64,000 nucleotides of DNA from Roseovarius sp. GTDB taxonomy: Bacteria; Pseudomonadota; Alphaproteobacteria; Rhodobacterales; Rhodobacteraceae. The notes beneath the pieces are model-generated. The model was not told the DNA's origin. It did not search any database and worked only from the letters and a program-made list of their open reading frames with translations. This document shows positions 10,072 through 20,641 of this stretch, one piece after another. Within the stretch, counting starts at the first letter, position 1; every line of letters begins with the position of its first letter. The stretch covers positions 1-64,000 of the forward strand of contig JAOSKR010000004.1 of assembly GCA_027493545.1 (NCBI GenBank), written 5' to 3'. The position numbers were made by a program, and so were the translations under genes.

Positions 10072-12092
10072 TTGACGCCTGACGCCGAATTTCCACACCC
10101 GATTTCCGAGACGCCCCACATGACCGTGCCGATGCCCGACGGTTGCAAGCTGGCGGCGCGGGTCTGGATGCCCCAAGACGCGGCCAAAAACCCGGTTCCC
10201 GCGATTCTGGAATACCTGCCCTATCGCAAGAACGATTTTACCGCCGACCGTGACGCCTCGATGCAACCCTACCTGGCCGGGCACGGCTATGCGGTGGTCC
10301 GGCTCGATCTGCGCGGCTGCGGCGATTCCGAAGGGCTGATGCAGGACGAATATACCGCGCAGGAACTGCAGGACGGATACGACGCCATCGCCCGGATCGC
10401 AAAGCAGCCCTGGTGCGACGGCAATCTCGGCATGATCGGCATTTCCTGGGGCGGCTTCAACGGGTTGCAGATCGCGGCGATGCAACCGCCCGCGCTCAGG
10501 GCGATCATCACGCTGTGTTCGACCGACGACCGCTATGCCGACGACGTGCATTACATGGGCGGCTGCCTGCTGGGCGAACAGCTCAGTTGGGCGTCGATCA
10601 TGTTCGGCCGCAACACCTTGCCGCCGGACCCGGCCAATGTCGGCGAGGCATGGCGCGCGATGTGGCTGCAACGGCTGGAGGGCAGCGGCCTGTGGCTGAA
10701 AAACTGGCTGCAGCACCAGACCCGCGACGCGTTCTGGAAACATGGCTCGGTCTGCGAGGACTGGTCGCAAATCCGGATACCGGTCTACGCCGTCTCGGGC
10801 TGGGCCGACGGGTATTGCCGGGCCGTCTTTCGGCTGATGCAACACCTGCAAGGCCCGAAAAAGGGCTCATCGGCCCGTGGGCGCACCGCTATCCGCATAT
10901 CGGGCAACCCGGGCCGGCGATCGACTTTCTGGCCGAAGAAGTGCGCTGGTGGGACCACTGGCTGAAGGGACGGGCGACAGGCATCATGGACGAGCCGCAA
11001 TTGCGCCTCTTTCAGCAGGACAGCGTTCCGCCGCGGGGATGGTACGCCGACCGCCCCGGCCACTGGATCGCCGAGCCCTGCTGGCCCTCGCCGAACATCG
11101 CCCGCACCGATTATCACCTTGGCGCGGACGGCCGGTTGTCGCCCAACTCCGCCGGGCCGGCCGCGCGGCTCACGCATATGTCGGCGGCAGATGTCGGCAT
11201 GTATTCGGGCAAGTGGTGCGGCTATTCCAATCCCGGTGACGCGCCCGGCGACCAGAGGGCCGAGGATGGCGGCAGCCTGTGTTTCGACACCGCCCCGCTG
11301 CAAGCGCCTCTGACCATGGCGGGAGACGCCAATGTGCGCCTGCGCGTGGCGGCCGACCGTCCGGTGGCGCACATCGCGGCGCGGATTTGCGACGTCGACC
11401 CCGACGGAAGGTCGACCCGGGTGAGTTTCGGTCTGCTGAACCTGTGCCACCGCAACGGGCACGAGAATCCCGAGCCGCTGGAACCCGGCCGGACCTATGA
11501 CGTGGTCATCCCGATGAAACACGTGGCCCAGCGGTTTGCCGCGGGTCACCGGGTGCGGCTGGCGCTCTCGACCAGCTATTTTCCGATGGCATGGCCGGCA
11601 CCGGAGCCGGTGCGGCTCACCCTGCATACCGACGGCAGCGCGCTGGAACTGCCTTTGCGCGCAGCGCAGCCGGGTGATGCGGATTTGCGGAACTTCGGCG
11701 CCGCCGTGGTTTGTCCGGCCCCGGACAGGGATGTCCTCGACCACCCCGAGCGGCATTTCCGCATCGTCGTCGATGCCGCCGCGGGAACGACCGAGATGCA
11801 GATCGCCGATGGCGATGGCCTCTACCGGCGGCACGACAACGACCTGACGGTGCGCGAGCAGGGCCATGAATCCTTCAAGGTCAGCCATGAGGATGCGACC
11901 ACGGCCGAGGGCCGCACGCGCTGGACCCTGGGGCTGTCGCGCGCGAACTGGTCCGTGCGCTCGGAGACCGAAACCGAGCTGTCGGCGGATCGTGACGCCT
12001 ATGTCATCCGGGCCCGGTTGCGCGCCTGGGAAGGGGATGACCTGATCAAGGAGATCGAATGGAACGAGCGTATCGCGCGAAATCATGGCTGA
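10072..12092 (+). CDS. CocE/NonD-family alpha/beta hydrolase (one frameshift)
   Basis: A serine hydrolase of the X-Pro dipeptidyl-peptidase S15/cocaine esterase class, about 674 residues. The alpha/beta domain starts PMPDGCKLAARVWMP, with LDLRGCGDSEG and the nucleophile elbow GISWGG. The GPWAH segment with the catalytic His region follows after a base is restored near 10862 (GP-K-KGLIGPW). The C-terminal jelly-roll domain includes HRVRLALSTSYFPMAWP, a typical S15 signature. The start is set at TTG 10072 because GGAGAG lies about 6 bases upstream and the frame upstream of ATG 10120 still looks like family sequence. No signal peptide is seen, so it is probably cytoplasmic. It is the first gene of an ABC peptide-import operon, suggesting hydrolysis of imported peptides or amides. 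Confidence 0.85.
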
Positions 12093-12200
12093 TGACGCGA
12101 ACTGACGCGACCACCGCGTCATCTGCAGCATAAGGGCGAAATGGTCTTGGGCGCGGCAGCGTCTATGATTGTCGGATAAAAGATAACGGGAGGAATGAAA

Positions 12201-13748
12201 ATGGCACAAATCGGCACAACACGCCGCAGGTTCCTGGCCTCGACCGCCGCCGTTGGCGCATTGGCCATGACCACCTCGCCCAGGGCGGCATTCGCGCAAG
12301 GGCGCGTCCTGCGCCTGAGGCAGGATGCGGACAACGACATCCTCGACCCCGCCTACATGACCGGCGCGGGCGAGATCGAGGCGCAGATGGCATGTCTGCC
12401 TTTCCTTGCCGAATATGTACGCGATGGCGATTCCCTCGGCTGGCAGCCGTCACCCTATGTCAAGAAGCTCGAGCAGCGCGACCCCACCCATATCGACTTC
12501 GAGCTGGTCGACGGGCTGACATGGACCGGTGACAACGGCGCGGTCACGGCGGCCGACGTCAAGTTCTCGTTCGAACGGATGAAGACAGGCGACTGGTCGG
12601 GTTATTTCGATGCGCTGGACCATGTCGAGGTCACCGATGACCTCAACGGCACCATCGTGCTGAACCAGCCGTTCGCCCCTTTCATCATGGTGACGCTTTG
12701 CCACGGGCCCGGCGCGGTGGTGTGCGAAAAGGCGGTGACCGCGGCTGGCGGCAAGTTCACCACCGAGTTTCCCGCCGTCTGCGGCCCCTATCTCTACGAA
12801 GCGATCCCCGGCCAGAAGGTGATCTTCACGCTGCGCCCGGACTGGCCCGGCCCGAAGCCGGCCTTCGACAGGGTCGAATGCAACGTCATCGGCGAAACCA
12901 AGGCGGCGGAACTGGCGTTCGAGGCGGGCGAACTCGACTGCACCGCCATCGGAACCGATACCTTGGCGCGCTACACCAAGGCGCCGCCGGACGATGTCAC
13001 GATCACCGTGGCGGGCGAGCTGCAATACATGTGGCTCGGCATGAACACCCAGCATCCGAAGCTTCAGGACAAGACCGTGCGCCGGGCGATTCAGCACGCG
13101 ATCGACGTCGATTCGATCATCGCCGGGGCCTTTTCCGGCACCGTCACGAAATCGAACGGCATCATCTGTCCCGGCCTGATCGGCCATCGTGACGACACGA
13201 AATACTATCACTACGACCCGCAGAAGGCGCGCGATCTGCTGGCCGAGGCAGGGGTTTCGGGGCTGGAGCTGACCCTGCGCACGCTCAACTGGCAGGAACG
13301 CGTTCTTGCCGCGCAGATCATCCAGGCCAATCTCGCCGCGGTTGGCATAAAGGTGACGGTGCTGCCGGTCGACAGCGGCCCGTTCTGGGAAATGGGGTCC
13401 GAGGCCGCGGGCGACCAGTGGAAGGATCTGGAAATCTGGCTCATGCGCTTCGGCACCACGCCCGATCCCTACGAGGCGACGCAATGGTTCGTCTCGAGCC
13501 AGGTCGGCGTGTGGAACTGGGAACGCTGGAGCGATCCGGAATATGACCGGCTCTACAAGGAGGGCATCGCCGAAATCGACGACGCGAAGCGGCGCGACAT
13601 CTATCTGAGGATGCAGGACATCATGGAAGAGACCGGCGCCTATGTCTGGATCGACCATGAACCGGAAGTCTATGCGCACACCGATACCCTGATCGCGGAG
13701 ACCACGCCGGCGGGTGATCAGGTCCATCGCAGGTTCAAAGACGCGTAG
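12201..13748 (+). CDS. ABC transporter substrate-binding protein, family 5 (dipeptide/oligopeptide type)
   Basis: Periplasmic solute-binding protein of the DppA/OppA family, about 515 residues. The N-terminus carries a twin-arginine-like signal (TRRRFLASTAAVGALAM) with cleavage near AFAQ. Family landmarks are FELVDGLTWTGDNGAVTAAD, VKFSFERMK, and VRRAIQHAIDVDSII. ATG 12201 is preferred over ATG 12195 because GGGAGG (12188-12193) is then 7 bases away instead of 1. Permease and ATPase genes follow directly, and a peptidase closes the operon, so peptides or related amides are the likely cargo. A small hairpin (CCGCGT...ACGCGG, 13755-13774) follows the gene. Confidence 0.9.
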   Translation: MAQIGTTRRRFLASTAAVGALAMTTSPRAAFAQGRVLRLRQDADNDILDPAYMTGAGEIEAQMACLPFLAEYVRDGDSLGWQPSPYVKKLEQRDPTHIDFELVDGLTWTGDNGAVTAADVKFSFERMKTGDWSGYFDALDHVEVTDDLNGTIVLNQPFAPFIMVTLCHGPGAVVCEKAVTAAGGKFTTEFPAVCGPYLYEAIPGQKVIFTLRPDWPGPKPAFDRVECNVIGETKAAELAFEAGELDCTAIGTDTLARYTKAPPDDVTITVAGELQYMWLGMNTQHPKLQDKTVRRAIQHAIDVDSIIAGAFSGTVTKSNGIICPGLIGHRDDTKYYHYDPQKARDLLAEAGVSGLELTLRTLNWQERVLAAQIIQANLAAVGIKVTVLPVDSGPFWEMGSEAAGDQWKDLEIWLMRFGTTPDPYEATQWFVSSQVGVWNWERWSDPEYDRLYKEGIAEIDDAKRRDIYLRMQDIMEETGAYVWIDHEPEVYAHTDTLIAETTPAGDQVHRRFKDA

Positions 13749-13789
13749 GCAATGCCGCGTATCAACAAACGCGGGCCCGAGATGCGGCC

Positions 13790-14734
13790 ATGCTGATCTA
13801 TCTGGTCAAGCGTCTTGGACTTTCGGTGGCGGTGATCGTCGCGGTGATCCCGGTGCTGTTTTCGCTCTTGCACCTCATCCCCGGCGATCCCGCCACCGTC
13901 GCCCTCGGACCCCGGGCCACGCCCGAGACCATCGCGCGCTACGCCGCCAAGATGCACCTCGACGAACCGGTCTGGCGGCAGTTCCTGATCTATGTCGGCA
14001 ACGCCCTGACCGGCGATCTGGGGGTCGATGTCTTCTCGGACCGGCCGGTGACCACGATCATCGGCGAGCGGCTGGGCTTTACCCTTGCGCTGGTCTGCGC
14101 CGGCATGGGCTGGGCGGTGGTTCTGGGCATACCGCTGGGCTGTCTGGCGGCGGTGCGGCCGAATTCCTGGCTGGACCGGATCACCGGTATCCTGTCGGTC
14201 GGCACCATCGCGCTGCCCTCGTTTCTGGTGTCGATCTGGGCGCTCCTGATCTTTGCGCTGCATCTGCGCTGGCTGCCGGCCATCGGCGCCGGCGAGCCCG
14301 GAGACCTCGGCGATCAGCTGAGTCATCTGGTGCTGCCGGCCTTTGCCATCGGGCTGAGCTGGGTGGGCTATCTCGCGCGCATGATCCGCGCCTCGATGCT
14401 CGAGGTGATGGGCGAGAACTACATCCGCTCGGCCCGGGCCTTCGGGCTCCGGCCCCGGCGGGTGGTCTACGGCTATGCGCTGCGGGTGGCGATCCTGCCC
14501 ACCATCACGCTGATCGGCATGGGGTTCGGCGGCCTGATTTCGGCCACCGTCTTTGCCGAGATCATCTTTGCCCGGCCGGGCATCGGAAAACTGATCTTCG
14601 ACGCCGTGATGGCGCGCAACTTCCCCATCGTGCAGGGCGCGGTTCTGGTGGCCACCGGCCTTTATATCCTTGTGGTGCTCATCTCCGACATCCTCATAGC
14701 CTGGTTTGATCCCCGTGTCCGCGAAGCCCTCTGA
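13790..14734 (+). CDS. ABC transporter permease, DppB type
   Basis: First inner-membrane permease of the dipeptide-type importer, 314 residues and intact. It begins with a membrane helix (IYLVKRLGLSVAVIVAVIPV), and HLIPGDPATVALGPRATPE is the standard DppB periplasmic loop. The EAA loop that contacts the ATPase includes YIRSARAFGLRPRRVVYGYA, and the C-terminus has ETVFARPGIGKL-like AEIIFARPGIGKL. About six membrane segments are present. It begins 41 bp after the binding-protein stop, and its 3' end overlaps the next permease gene, indicating translational coupling. Confidence 0.93.
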   Translation: MLIYLVKRLGLSVAVIVAVIPVLFSLLHLIPGDPATVALGPRATPETIARYAAKMHLDEPVWRQFLIYVGNALTGDLGVDVFSDRPVTTIIGERLGFTLALVCAGMGWAVVLGIPLGCLAAVRPNSWLDRITGILSVGTIALPSFLVSIWALLIFALHLRWLPAIGAGEPGDLGDQLSHLVLPAFAIGLSWVGYLARMIRASMLEVMGENYIRSARAFGLRPRRVVYGYALRVAILPTITLIGMGFGGLISATVFAEIIFARPGIGKLIFDAVMARNFPIVQGAVLVATGLYILVVLISDILIAWFDPRVREAL

Positions 14735-15662
14735 CTCCGGCACCGGGACGCCGTTTCTGGACGCCGCCCGCGCCACCAGCCACCTGAGCGAGGTCGACCT
14801 GCAGGGAATCGGCCGCGCGCGAGCGGCGCGAAAAGCTGCGCATGTTCATAACCAACTGGCAGGGGCTGATCGGGCTGGTGCTGGTGATCGCCTTTTTCGC
14901 CAGCGCGATATTCGCCCCCTGGCTCGCGCCCTACGATCCCAACGCTCTCGACATTCCGGCCCGTCTCTCGGAGCCCACGCTCACGCATCTGGCGGGCACC
15001 GATCAGCTCGGCCGCGACACCTTCTCGCGGCTGCTTCATGGCGGGCGCGTCGCCCTCAAGATCGCCGCGGTCGGCGTGTCGGTCGCCCCTGGTGATCGGC
15101 CTGATCCCCGGGCATGATCGCCGGGTTCGGTCCGCGCTGGCTGGACAACCTGCTGCTGCTCCTGTTCGACACCGTACGCGCCTTTCCGACGATCGTGCTG
15201 GCGCTGGCCACGGTGGCACTGACCGGCCCCAGCCTCGGGCTGGTCCTGGCGATCATCATCATCACCTCGATCCCGCAATACGCCCGGGTGACACGCACCG
15301 CCACGCTCAGCCTGCGCAATACCGATTTCATCCTCGCCGAGCGCTCGCTCGGGGCCAGCACCGCGCGGATGCTTGTGCATCACGTCCTGCCCAATGTCGT
15401 CGGGCCGCTGCTCATTCTGGCGGCGATGGATGTGCCGGTGGTCGTCACCGTCGAGGCGGGGCTGAGCTTTCTGGGTCTCGGCGTGCTGCCGCCCACGGCC
15501 AGCTGGGGCACGATCCTGAACGAAGGCTACCTGGTTATCCGCGACACTCCCTGGATGGTCGTCGCCGGGGGCGTTCCGCTGATCCTGACGACGCTGGGCT
15601 TCACCTTTCTGGGCGAAGCGCTGCGCGACGTGTTCGACCCGCGCATGGGCAAGGGGCGGTAG
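14706..15662 (+). CDS. ABC transporter permease, DppC type (two frameshifts)
   Basis: Second permease of the importer, about 319 residues. A cytoplasmic N-terminal tail (VSAKPSDSGTGTPFLDAARA) joins ERREKLRMFITNWQGL after a frame change near 14820. The DppC landmarks GTDQLGRDTFSRLLHGGRVAL follow. A second change near 15092 leads into GMIAGFGPRWLDNLLL and the EAA-type loop FILAERSLGASTARM. The C-terminus is intact (FLGEALRDVFDPRMG). TTG 14706 overlaps the dppB-type gene by 29 bp; GTG 14715 is an alternative start. Both breaks are single-base and look like errors. Confidence 0.88.
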
Positions 15663-15664
15663 GC

Positions 15665-17699
15665 ATGGATACGCTACTCGATATCCGCAACCTGTCGCTC
15701 GAGTTCGCCACCCCCGAGGATCGGTCAAGGCGCTGCGCGACATCACCTTTCCCATCCGCCGGAACCGCATCGTCGGCATCGTCGGCGAAAGCGGCTCGGG
15801 CAAGAGCACGGTGCTCTGGGCGATCACCGGCCTGTTGTCGGGCAACGCGCGCGTGACCGGCGGCGAGATCCTGTTTCAGGGCCGCGACCTGCTGAAACTG
15901 GACGAAACCGCCCTGCGCGCGATCCGGGGCGAGGACATATCGGTGGTCTTTCAGGATCCGATGACCAGCCAGATCCCGGTGCTGACCTATGCGCGGCAGA
16001 TGCTCGACATCCTCTATCGGCGGCCGGGCATGGGCCGCGCCGAAAAGCGCCGGCTGGCGATCGCGATGCTGGAGAAGGTCGGCATCCCCGATCCGGAGGC
16101 CCGCATCGACCTTTATCCGCACCACTTTTTCCGGCGGGATGCGCCAGCGCGCGGGTATCGGCATGGCGCTGCTCACCGGGCCGAAACTGCTGTTGGCGGA
16201 CGAGCCGACCACCGCGCTCGACGTGACGATGGAAGCGCAGATCATCCACCTTCTGCAGGAACTCAAGAGCGAGCTCGACGCCACCATCGTCGTCGTCTCG
16301 CACAATCTGGGCCTGATCGCCGAGCTTTGCGACGATGTCATCGTGATGTATGCCGGCGAGGTGGTGGAAACCGGCGATGTGCGCTCGATCTTTCACGCGC
16401 CCCAGCATCCCTATACGCGCGCGCTGCTGGAATGCGATCCGGCCCGCACCCGGCCCGGACTCGGCAAGCTGCCGGTCATCCCCGGCGACATTCCCGATCT
16501 GGCGCGCCCGCTCAAGGGGTGCATCTATGCCCCGCGCTGCCAGCGCGCGCTGGCCGAGTGCTTTGCCCTGACGCCGCCCGACGCAAAGACCCGGGGCGGC
16601 TGGGCGCGGTGCCACCTGCTGGAAGGGCCGCACCGCGACCCCGCCTGGCCGCCCCCGCCGGAGGTTCTGACCGTGACCGGCGGCACCGGGACGCAGGCAC
16701 CCGCCGCCAGGGCGATCTCGCGCGAGCCGATCCTCGGGGTTGCCGACCTCAATGTACGGTTCCGCACCATGGGCCCGCTGCGGGCCCGGTTGAGCGGGGT
16801 CGATCATCCGTTTGTCGACGCCGTGCTCGACGCCTCGTTCTGCGTCCGGCCGGGCGAGACGCTGGGGCTGGTGGGCGAGAGCGGCTCGGGCAAGACCACG
16901 CTGGGGCGCGCCGTGCTCAATCTGCTCCGCTCCGATGGCGGCGACATCACCTTCGAGGGCCAAGCCATCCGCAACATGGCTGAGGCACGGTTCAAGCCGC
17001 TCAGGCGGGACATGGCGATGATGTTCCAGGATCCGGTGGGCTCGCTCAGCCCGCGCAAATCGGTGCGGGCGCTGATCACCGAACCGCTGCAGATACACCG
17101 CATCAGGGGCGTCGATCCCGATGACGAGGCCGAACGCCTCGCCGACATGGTGCACCTGCCCCGCCCGCTGCTGTCGCGCTATCCGCACGAGCTTTCGGGC
17201 GGGCAGGCCCGGCGGGTGGGCGTGGCGCGCGCGCTGGCGCTCAATCCGAAACTGATCATCGCCGACGAACCCACCGCCGGGCTGGACGTTTCGGTACAGG
17301 GCGAAATCCTCAATCTGATGGCCGACCTGCAGGCCGAACACGGGCTGGGCTATCTGATCATCACCCACAACCTGCCGGGTGGTGCGCCATATCAGCGACC
17401 GGCTGGCGATCATGTATCTGGGGCGCATCGTCGAGCAGGGCGACGCCGAGGCGATCTTCGAAAACCCCGCGCATCCCTATACACGCGCGCTGATCGAGGG
17501 CATTCCCCAGCCCGACCCGGACCGGCGCCGCACCCATGTGTCGATCTCCGGCGAGGTGCCGAGCCTGCTCAACCGTCCGAAGGGCTGCGATTTCGCGACC
17601 CGCTGCCCCATTGTCCGGGATCGCTGCCGCCAGGAAAAACCCATCCACCGGACGATGGCCGACGGACGCCGGCACGCTTGTCATTTTCCCCTCTGTTAA
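15665..17699 (+). CDS. Fused double ABC ATPase, DppD-DppF type (three frameshifts)
   Basis: Energises the importer. Two complete nucleotide-binding domains lie in one gene of about 678 residues. Domain 1 has Walker A GESGSGKST, SGGMRQRAGI signature and Walker B LLLADEPTTALD. Domain 2 has GESGSGKTTLGRA, SGGQARRVGVARAL and LIIADEPTAGLD. Each ends with the oligopeptide-type Cys-rich tail (YAPRCQRALAEC; DFATRCPIVRDRC). Breaks near 15722, 16130 and 17382 are single-base. Between 16130 and 17382 one uninterrupted frame spans the end of domain 1 and most of domain 2, so the fusion itself is real. It starts 2 bp after the permease stop. Confidence 0.9.
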
Positions 17700-17711
17700 G
17701 GTACTGCGCGA

Positions 17712-19139
17712 ATGAGCTACGGCATCTATATCGGGCGCGATCATACCGCTGACGGCATCGCCTATCTTGCCGGCTACGGCGACGAGCCGTCCGGCCACTG
17801 GCTCGAGATACATCCCGCCCGGGACCACCCCGAAGGTGCGACCATCACGGTGGGGGTCACGCCGAAGGCGGACATGCCGGGCCATCCGAGCGACATTCCG
17901 CAGGTCCGCAGAACCGCCCGGAACCTGCGCGTCGGGTACAGCTACTTTCGCGGCGTTACCGGTTCGTTGACCAATGGCGGGCTGAACGAACACGGCGTCG
18001 CCGTGCGCGACATATGGTCGACATCGCGCGCCGAGCTGATCGCCATGACCCCGAAGGACCAGACCGGCCCAAACTATTCCGACCTGGCACGCATCGTCGT
18101 GGAGCGCGCCAGGACCGCCCGCGAGGGGGTCGACCTGATCGCCGCGCTGATTGCCGAACACGGGTATTCCACCTATGGCGGCAATTCGCACATCATCGGC
18201 GATCCCGACGAGGCCTGGGTGGTGATCGAGTTCGCCGGCGGTCGCGGCCTGTGGGCAGCCGAACGGCTGGGCGCCGACAGCATACGCGCGTCGCGCCCGG
18301 GCTATATCGGGGCGATCCCGGCGCGGCCGACGATGGATTTCCTGTTCCCCGGGCATTTCTTCGATACGGCCATCGAACAGGGCTGGTATGATCCCGCCGC
18401 CGGCGCCTTCGACGTCAACGCGATCTATGGCGATGGCAAGGGCCGGTGGGCGGGCGTCGAGTGGATCGAGAGCGCCATGCGCGAACTCGCCGCGCGGCCC
18501 CAGAAGATCGGGCTGGAGGATGTGTTCTGGTCGATCGGCACGGAAAAGCTGACCGGAGACACCGCCGGCTACGGCCAGGTGGTGCCGCTCGTCCATCCCG
18601 AACACGATGCCCTGCGGATGCTGTGGCACGCCCCCGTCGGCCCGGTGACCGCCCCGCTGCTGCCGGTTTTCCTCGGACAGACCAGCGTGCCCGACGCGTT
18701 CCGGCAGCATCGCTATCTGACCGTCGGCGAGAGCCATCGGTTTCTGGACACCCGCAAGAAGGACAAGGACCCTGATTCCGTCTCGGTGGTGGCCCAGGGT
18801 GTCGAGACCGCCGGTTCCGCCGTCTACGAGTTCAAACGCCTGATGCATCTGGCGTTTCAGAAACCCGACCCGATCCTTGACGAGGTCCGGGCGCACTGGC
18901 GCCAGGTCGAACGGGGCGCAATCGCCGGCCTGGCGGACGCGACACGCATTGCCGGAATTCTGATCGAGGCGGGCGAGCCCGACCTCGCGGCACGCAGCCT
19001 GACCGCGTTCAGCCATGCCCGGCTGGCCGAATCCCTGGCCGATTGCAGGGCCTTGGCGGACGCTGCCTATGCCCGAATTCGGATGTCGGGCGATCTGAAC
19101 CTGACCGGCGCGCCGCGGTCACCCGACCAGATCTGGTAG
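17712..19139 (+). CDS. Peptidase family C69-like (dipeptidase) with N-terminal Ser
   Basis: Ntn-hydrolase of the C69 dipeptidase type, 475 residues, full length and in one frame. The start MSYGIYIGRDHTADG aligns with the usual MCTT-V-G-ATDGS start of this family, with the N-terminal nucleophile position occupied by Ser2 rather than Cys. Further landmarks are LTNGGLNEHGVAVRDIWSTS, ARIVVERARTAREGVDLI, HGYSTYGGNSHIIGDPDEAW and KKDKDPDSVS. No signal peptide, so it is likely cytoplasmic. It starts 12 bp after the ATPase stop, making it the last gene of the peptide-type operon and a likely processor of imported dipeptides. Activity with Ser2 is not established. Confidence 0.82.
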   Translation: MSYGIYIGRDHTADGIAYLAGYGDEPSGHWLEIHPARDHPEGATITVGVTPKADMPGHPSDIPQVRRTARNLRVGYSYFRGVTGSLTNGGLNEHGVAVRDIWSTSRAELIAMTPKDQTGPNYSDLARIVVERARTAREGVDLIAALIAEHGYSTYGGNSHIIGDPDEAWVVIEFAGGRGLWAAERLGADSIRASRPGYIGAIPARPTMDFLFPGHFFDTAIEQGWYDPAAGAFDVNAIYGDGKGRWAGVEWIESAMRELAARPQKIGLEDVFWSIGTEKLTGDTAGYGQVVPLVHPEHDALRMLWHAPVGPVTAPLLPVFLGQTSVPDAFRQHRYLTVGESHRFLDTRKKDKDPDSVSVVAQGVETAGSAVYEFKRLMHLAFQKPDPILDEVRAHWRQVERGAIAGLADATRIAGILIEAGEPDLAARSLTAFSHARLAESLADCRALADAAYARIRMSGDLNLTGAPRSPDQIW

Positions 19140-19171
19140 GGCCGGGCCGGCCCGCCGGCCACGGCTTCGGG

Positions 19172-19197
19172 GGCCTGTCAGGCCGCATCGCCTTTTG
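19172..19197 (+). terminator. Weak terminator between convergent genes
   Basis: GGCCT-GTC-AGGCC (19172-19184) followed six bases later by CCTTTTG lies between the convergent ends of the C69 gene and the thiolase gene. The stem is short and the T tract small, so this is only a possible terminator. Confidence 0.3.
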
Positions 19198-19205
19198 TAG
19201 ATACC

Positions 19206-20411
19206 TCAGACCCGTTCAAGCAGGATGGCGACACCCTGTCCGACACCAACACACATCGTGGCCAGCCCATAGCGCCCGCCGGTCTTCTGCAGTTCCAGTG
19301 CCGCACTGCCGGTGATCCGGGCGCCGGACATGCCGAGCGGATGCCCAAGGGCAATCGCGCCGCCGTTGCGGTTCACCCGCGGATCGTCATCGGCGATTCC
19401 GAGTCCCCGCAGCACGGCAAGGCCCTGTGCTGCAAAGGCTTCGTTCAGCTCAAGGACATCAATCCGGTCGAGACCGACACCGGTGACATCGCACAGCTTC
19501 CGCACCGCCGGAACCGGCCCGTACCCCATGACGCGCGGTGCAATTCCCGCCGACGCGGACCCAAGGATGCGCGCAATCGGCGTGAGCCCGTTGACGCGGG
19601 CGGCATCTTCCGAGGCGACGACCAGCGCGGCCGCACCGTCATTCACGCCGCTCGCATTCCCGGCGGTCACGGTTCCACCGGCACGGACAATCGGTTTCAG
19701 CCGGGTCAGATCGTCCAGCGTGACACCGGATCGGGGATGTTCGTCCCGTGCGACCTCGGCGGTCTTGCCCCGGCCCAGATCGACGGTCACCGGCGCGATC
19801 TCATCGGCCAGCCGGCCGGACGCGATGGCATCGGCCGCGCGCTGTTGCGAGCGCAGCGCGAACGCGTCCTGGTCCTCGCGGGAAATCCCGTAATCCTGTG
19901 CCACGTTCTCGGCTGTCTCGGGCATCGAGTCGGTGCCAAAGCCCGCCTGCATCCGGGATTGACGAAACGCCAGCCGATGGTGGTGTCATGCACCTCCGCC
20001 GCGCGCGAAAACGCCGTCTCGGCCTTGGCCATGACGAAGGGCGCGCGGCTCATGCTCTCGACGCCGCCGGCAATCGCCAGCGCCATGTCGCCCGACCGGA
20101 TCGCCCGCGCGGCCGAGGCAACGGCCTCCATGCCCGATCCGCAGAGCCGGTTCACCGTGACGCCCGGCACCGTATCGGGCAGGTCAGCCAGCAGCGCCGC
20201 CATGCGCGCGACGTTGCGGTTGTCCTCTCCCCGCCCGGTTGGCACAGCCAAGCCAGACCTCTTCCACCGCAGCGGGATCGAGGCCGGGGTTGCGCGCCAT
20301 CAGGACGGACACGGGGATCGCGGCCAGATCGTCGGCGCGAACCCGGGACAGGGCACCGCCGTAGCGGCCGATGGGAGTACGAATATAGTCGCAGATGAAA
20401 GCGTCGGTCAT
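19206..20411 (-). CDS. pcaF: Acyl-CoA thiolase, 3-oxoadipyl-CoA type (two frameshifts)
   Basis: Thiolase of about 402 residues that cleaves a 3-oxoacyl-CoA with CoA. The N-terminus [20 protein letters not shown] and [17 protein letters not shown]-like [11 protein letters not shown] are strongly PcaF-like. The catalytic Cys is in [12 protein letters not shown], the His in [14 protein letters not shown], and the second Cys in MCVGVGQG. Breaks near 20238 (GCAN to GEDNR) and 19948 (WRFVNP to MQAGFG) are single-base. PcaF ends the beta-ketoadipate route from aromatics, but no other pca or paa gene is in view. A general acetyl-CoA acetyltransferase role cannot be excluded. Confidence 0.85.
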
Positions 20412-20641
20412 GTCTCTTCCGTTATCCTGTTTCCTGTCTCGAGCCCCGGGGGATATCCCGCACGCCGCAAGATCGCGTCGACACGCCGAAATCCACCTTG
20501 CCTTGTTGATCCGTGAGAGTATGGCACCCCCGATGGCGGTGCAACAGAGCTGGTTTGGTTGATCCGGACAGGTTCCGGGCGTTTCCTGAGTGGTTTTCCG
20601 CCCCGGCCCTGCCGCCGCCGCCCGGACCCGCCTATGACGTG
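20412..20641. other. Intergenic upstream of thiolase, no gene recognised
   Basis: 230 bp between the thiolase start and repeat copy 1. The only pattern noted is a pair of TTGATCCG octamers about 50 bp apart. The thiolase promoter should lie here on the minus strand, but no convincing -35/-10 pair was found. A further 217 bp between the repeat and the popZ-like stop also show nothing recognisable. Confidence 0.4.
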
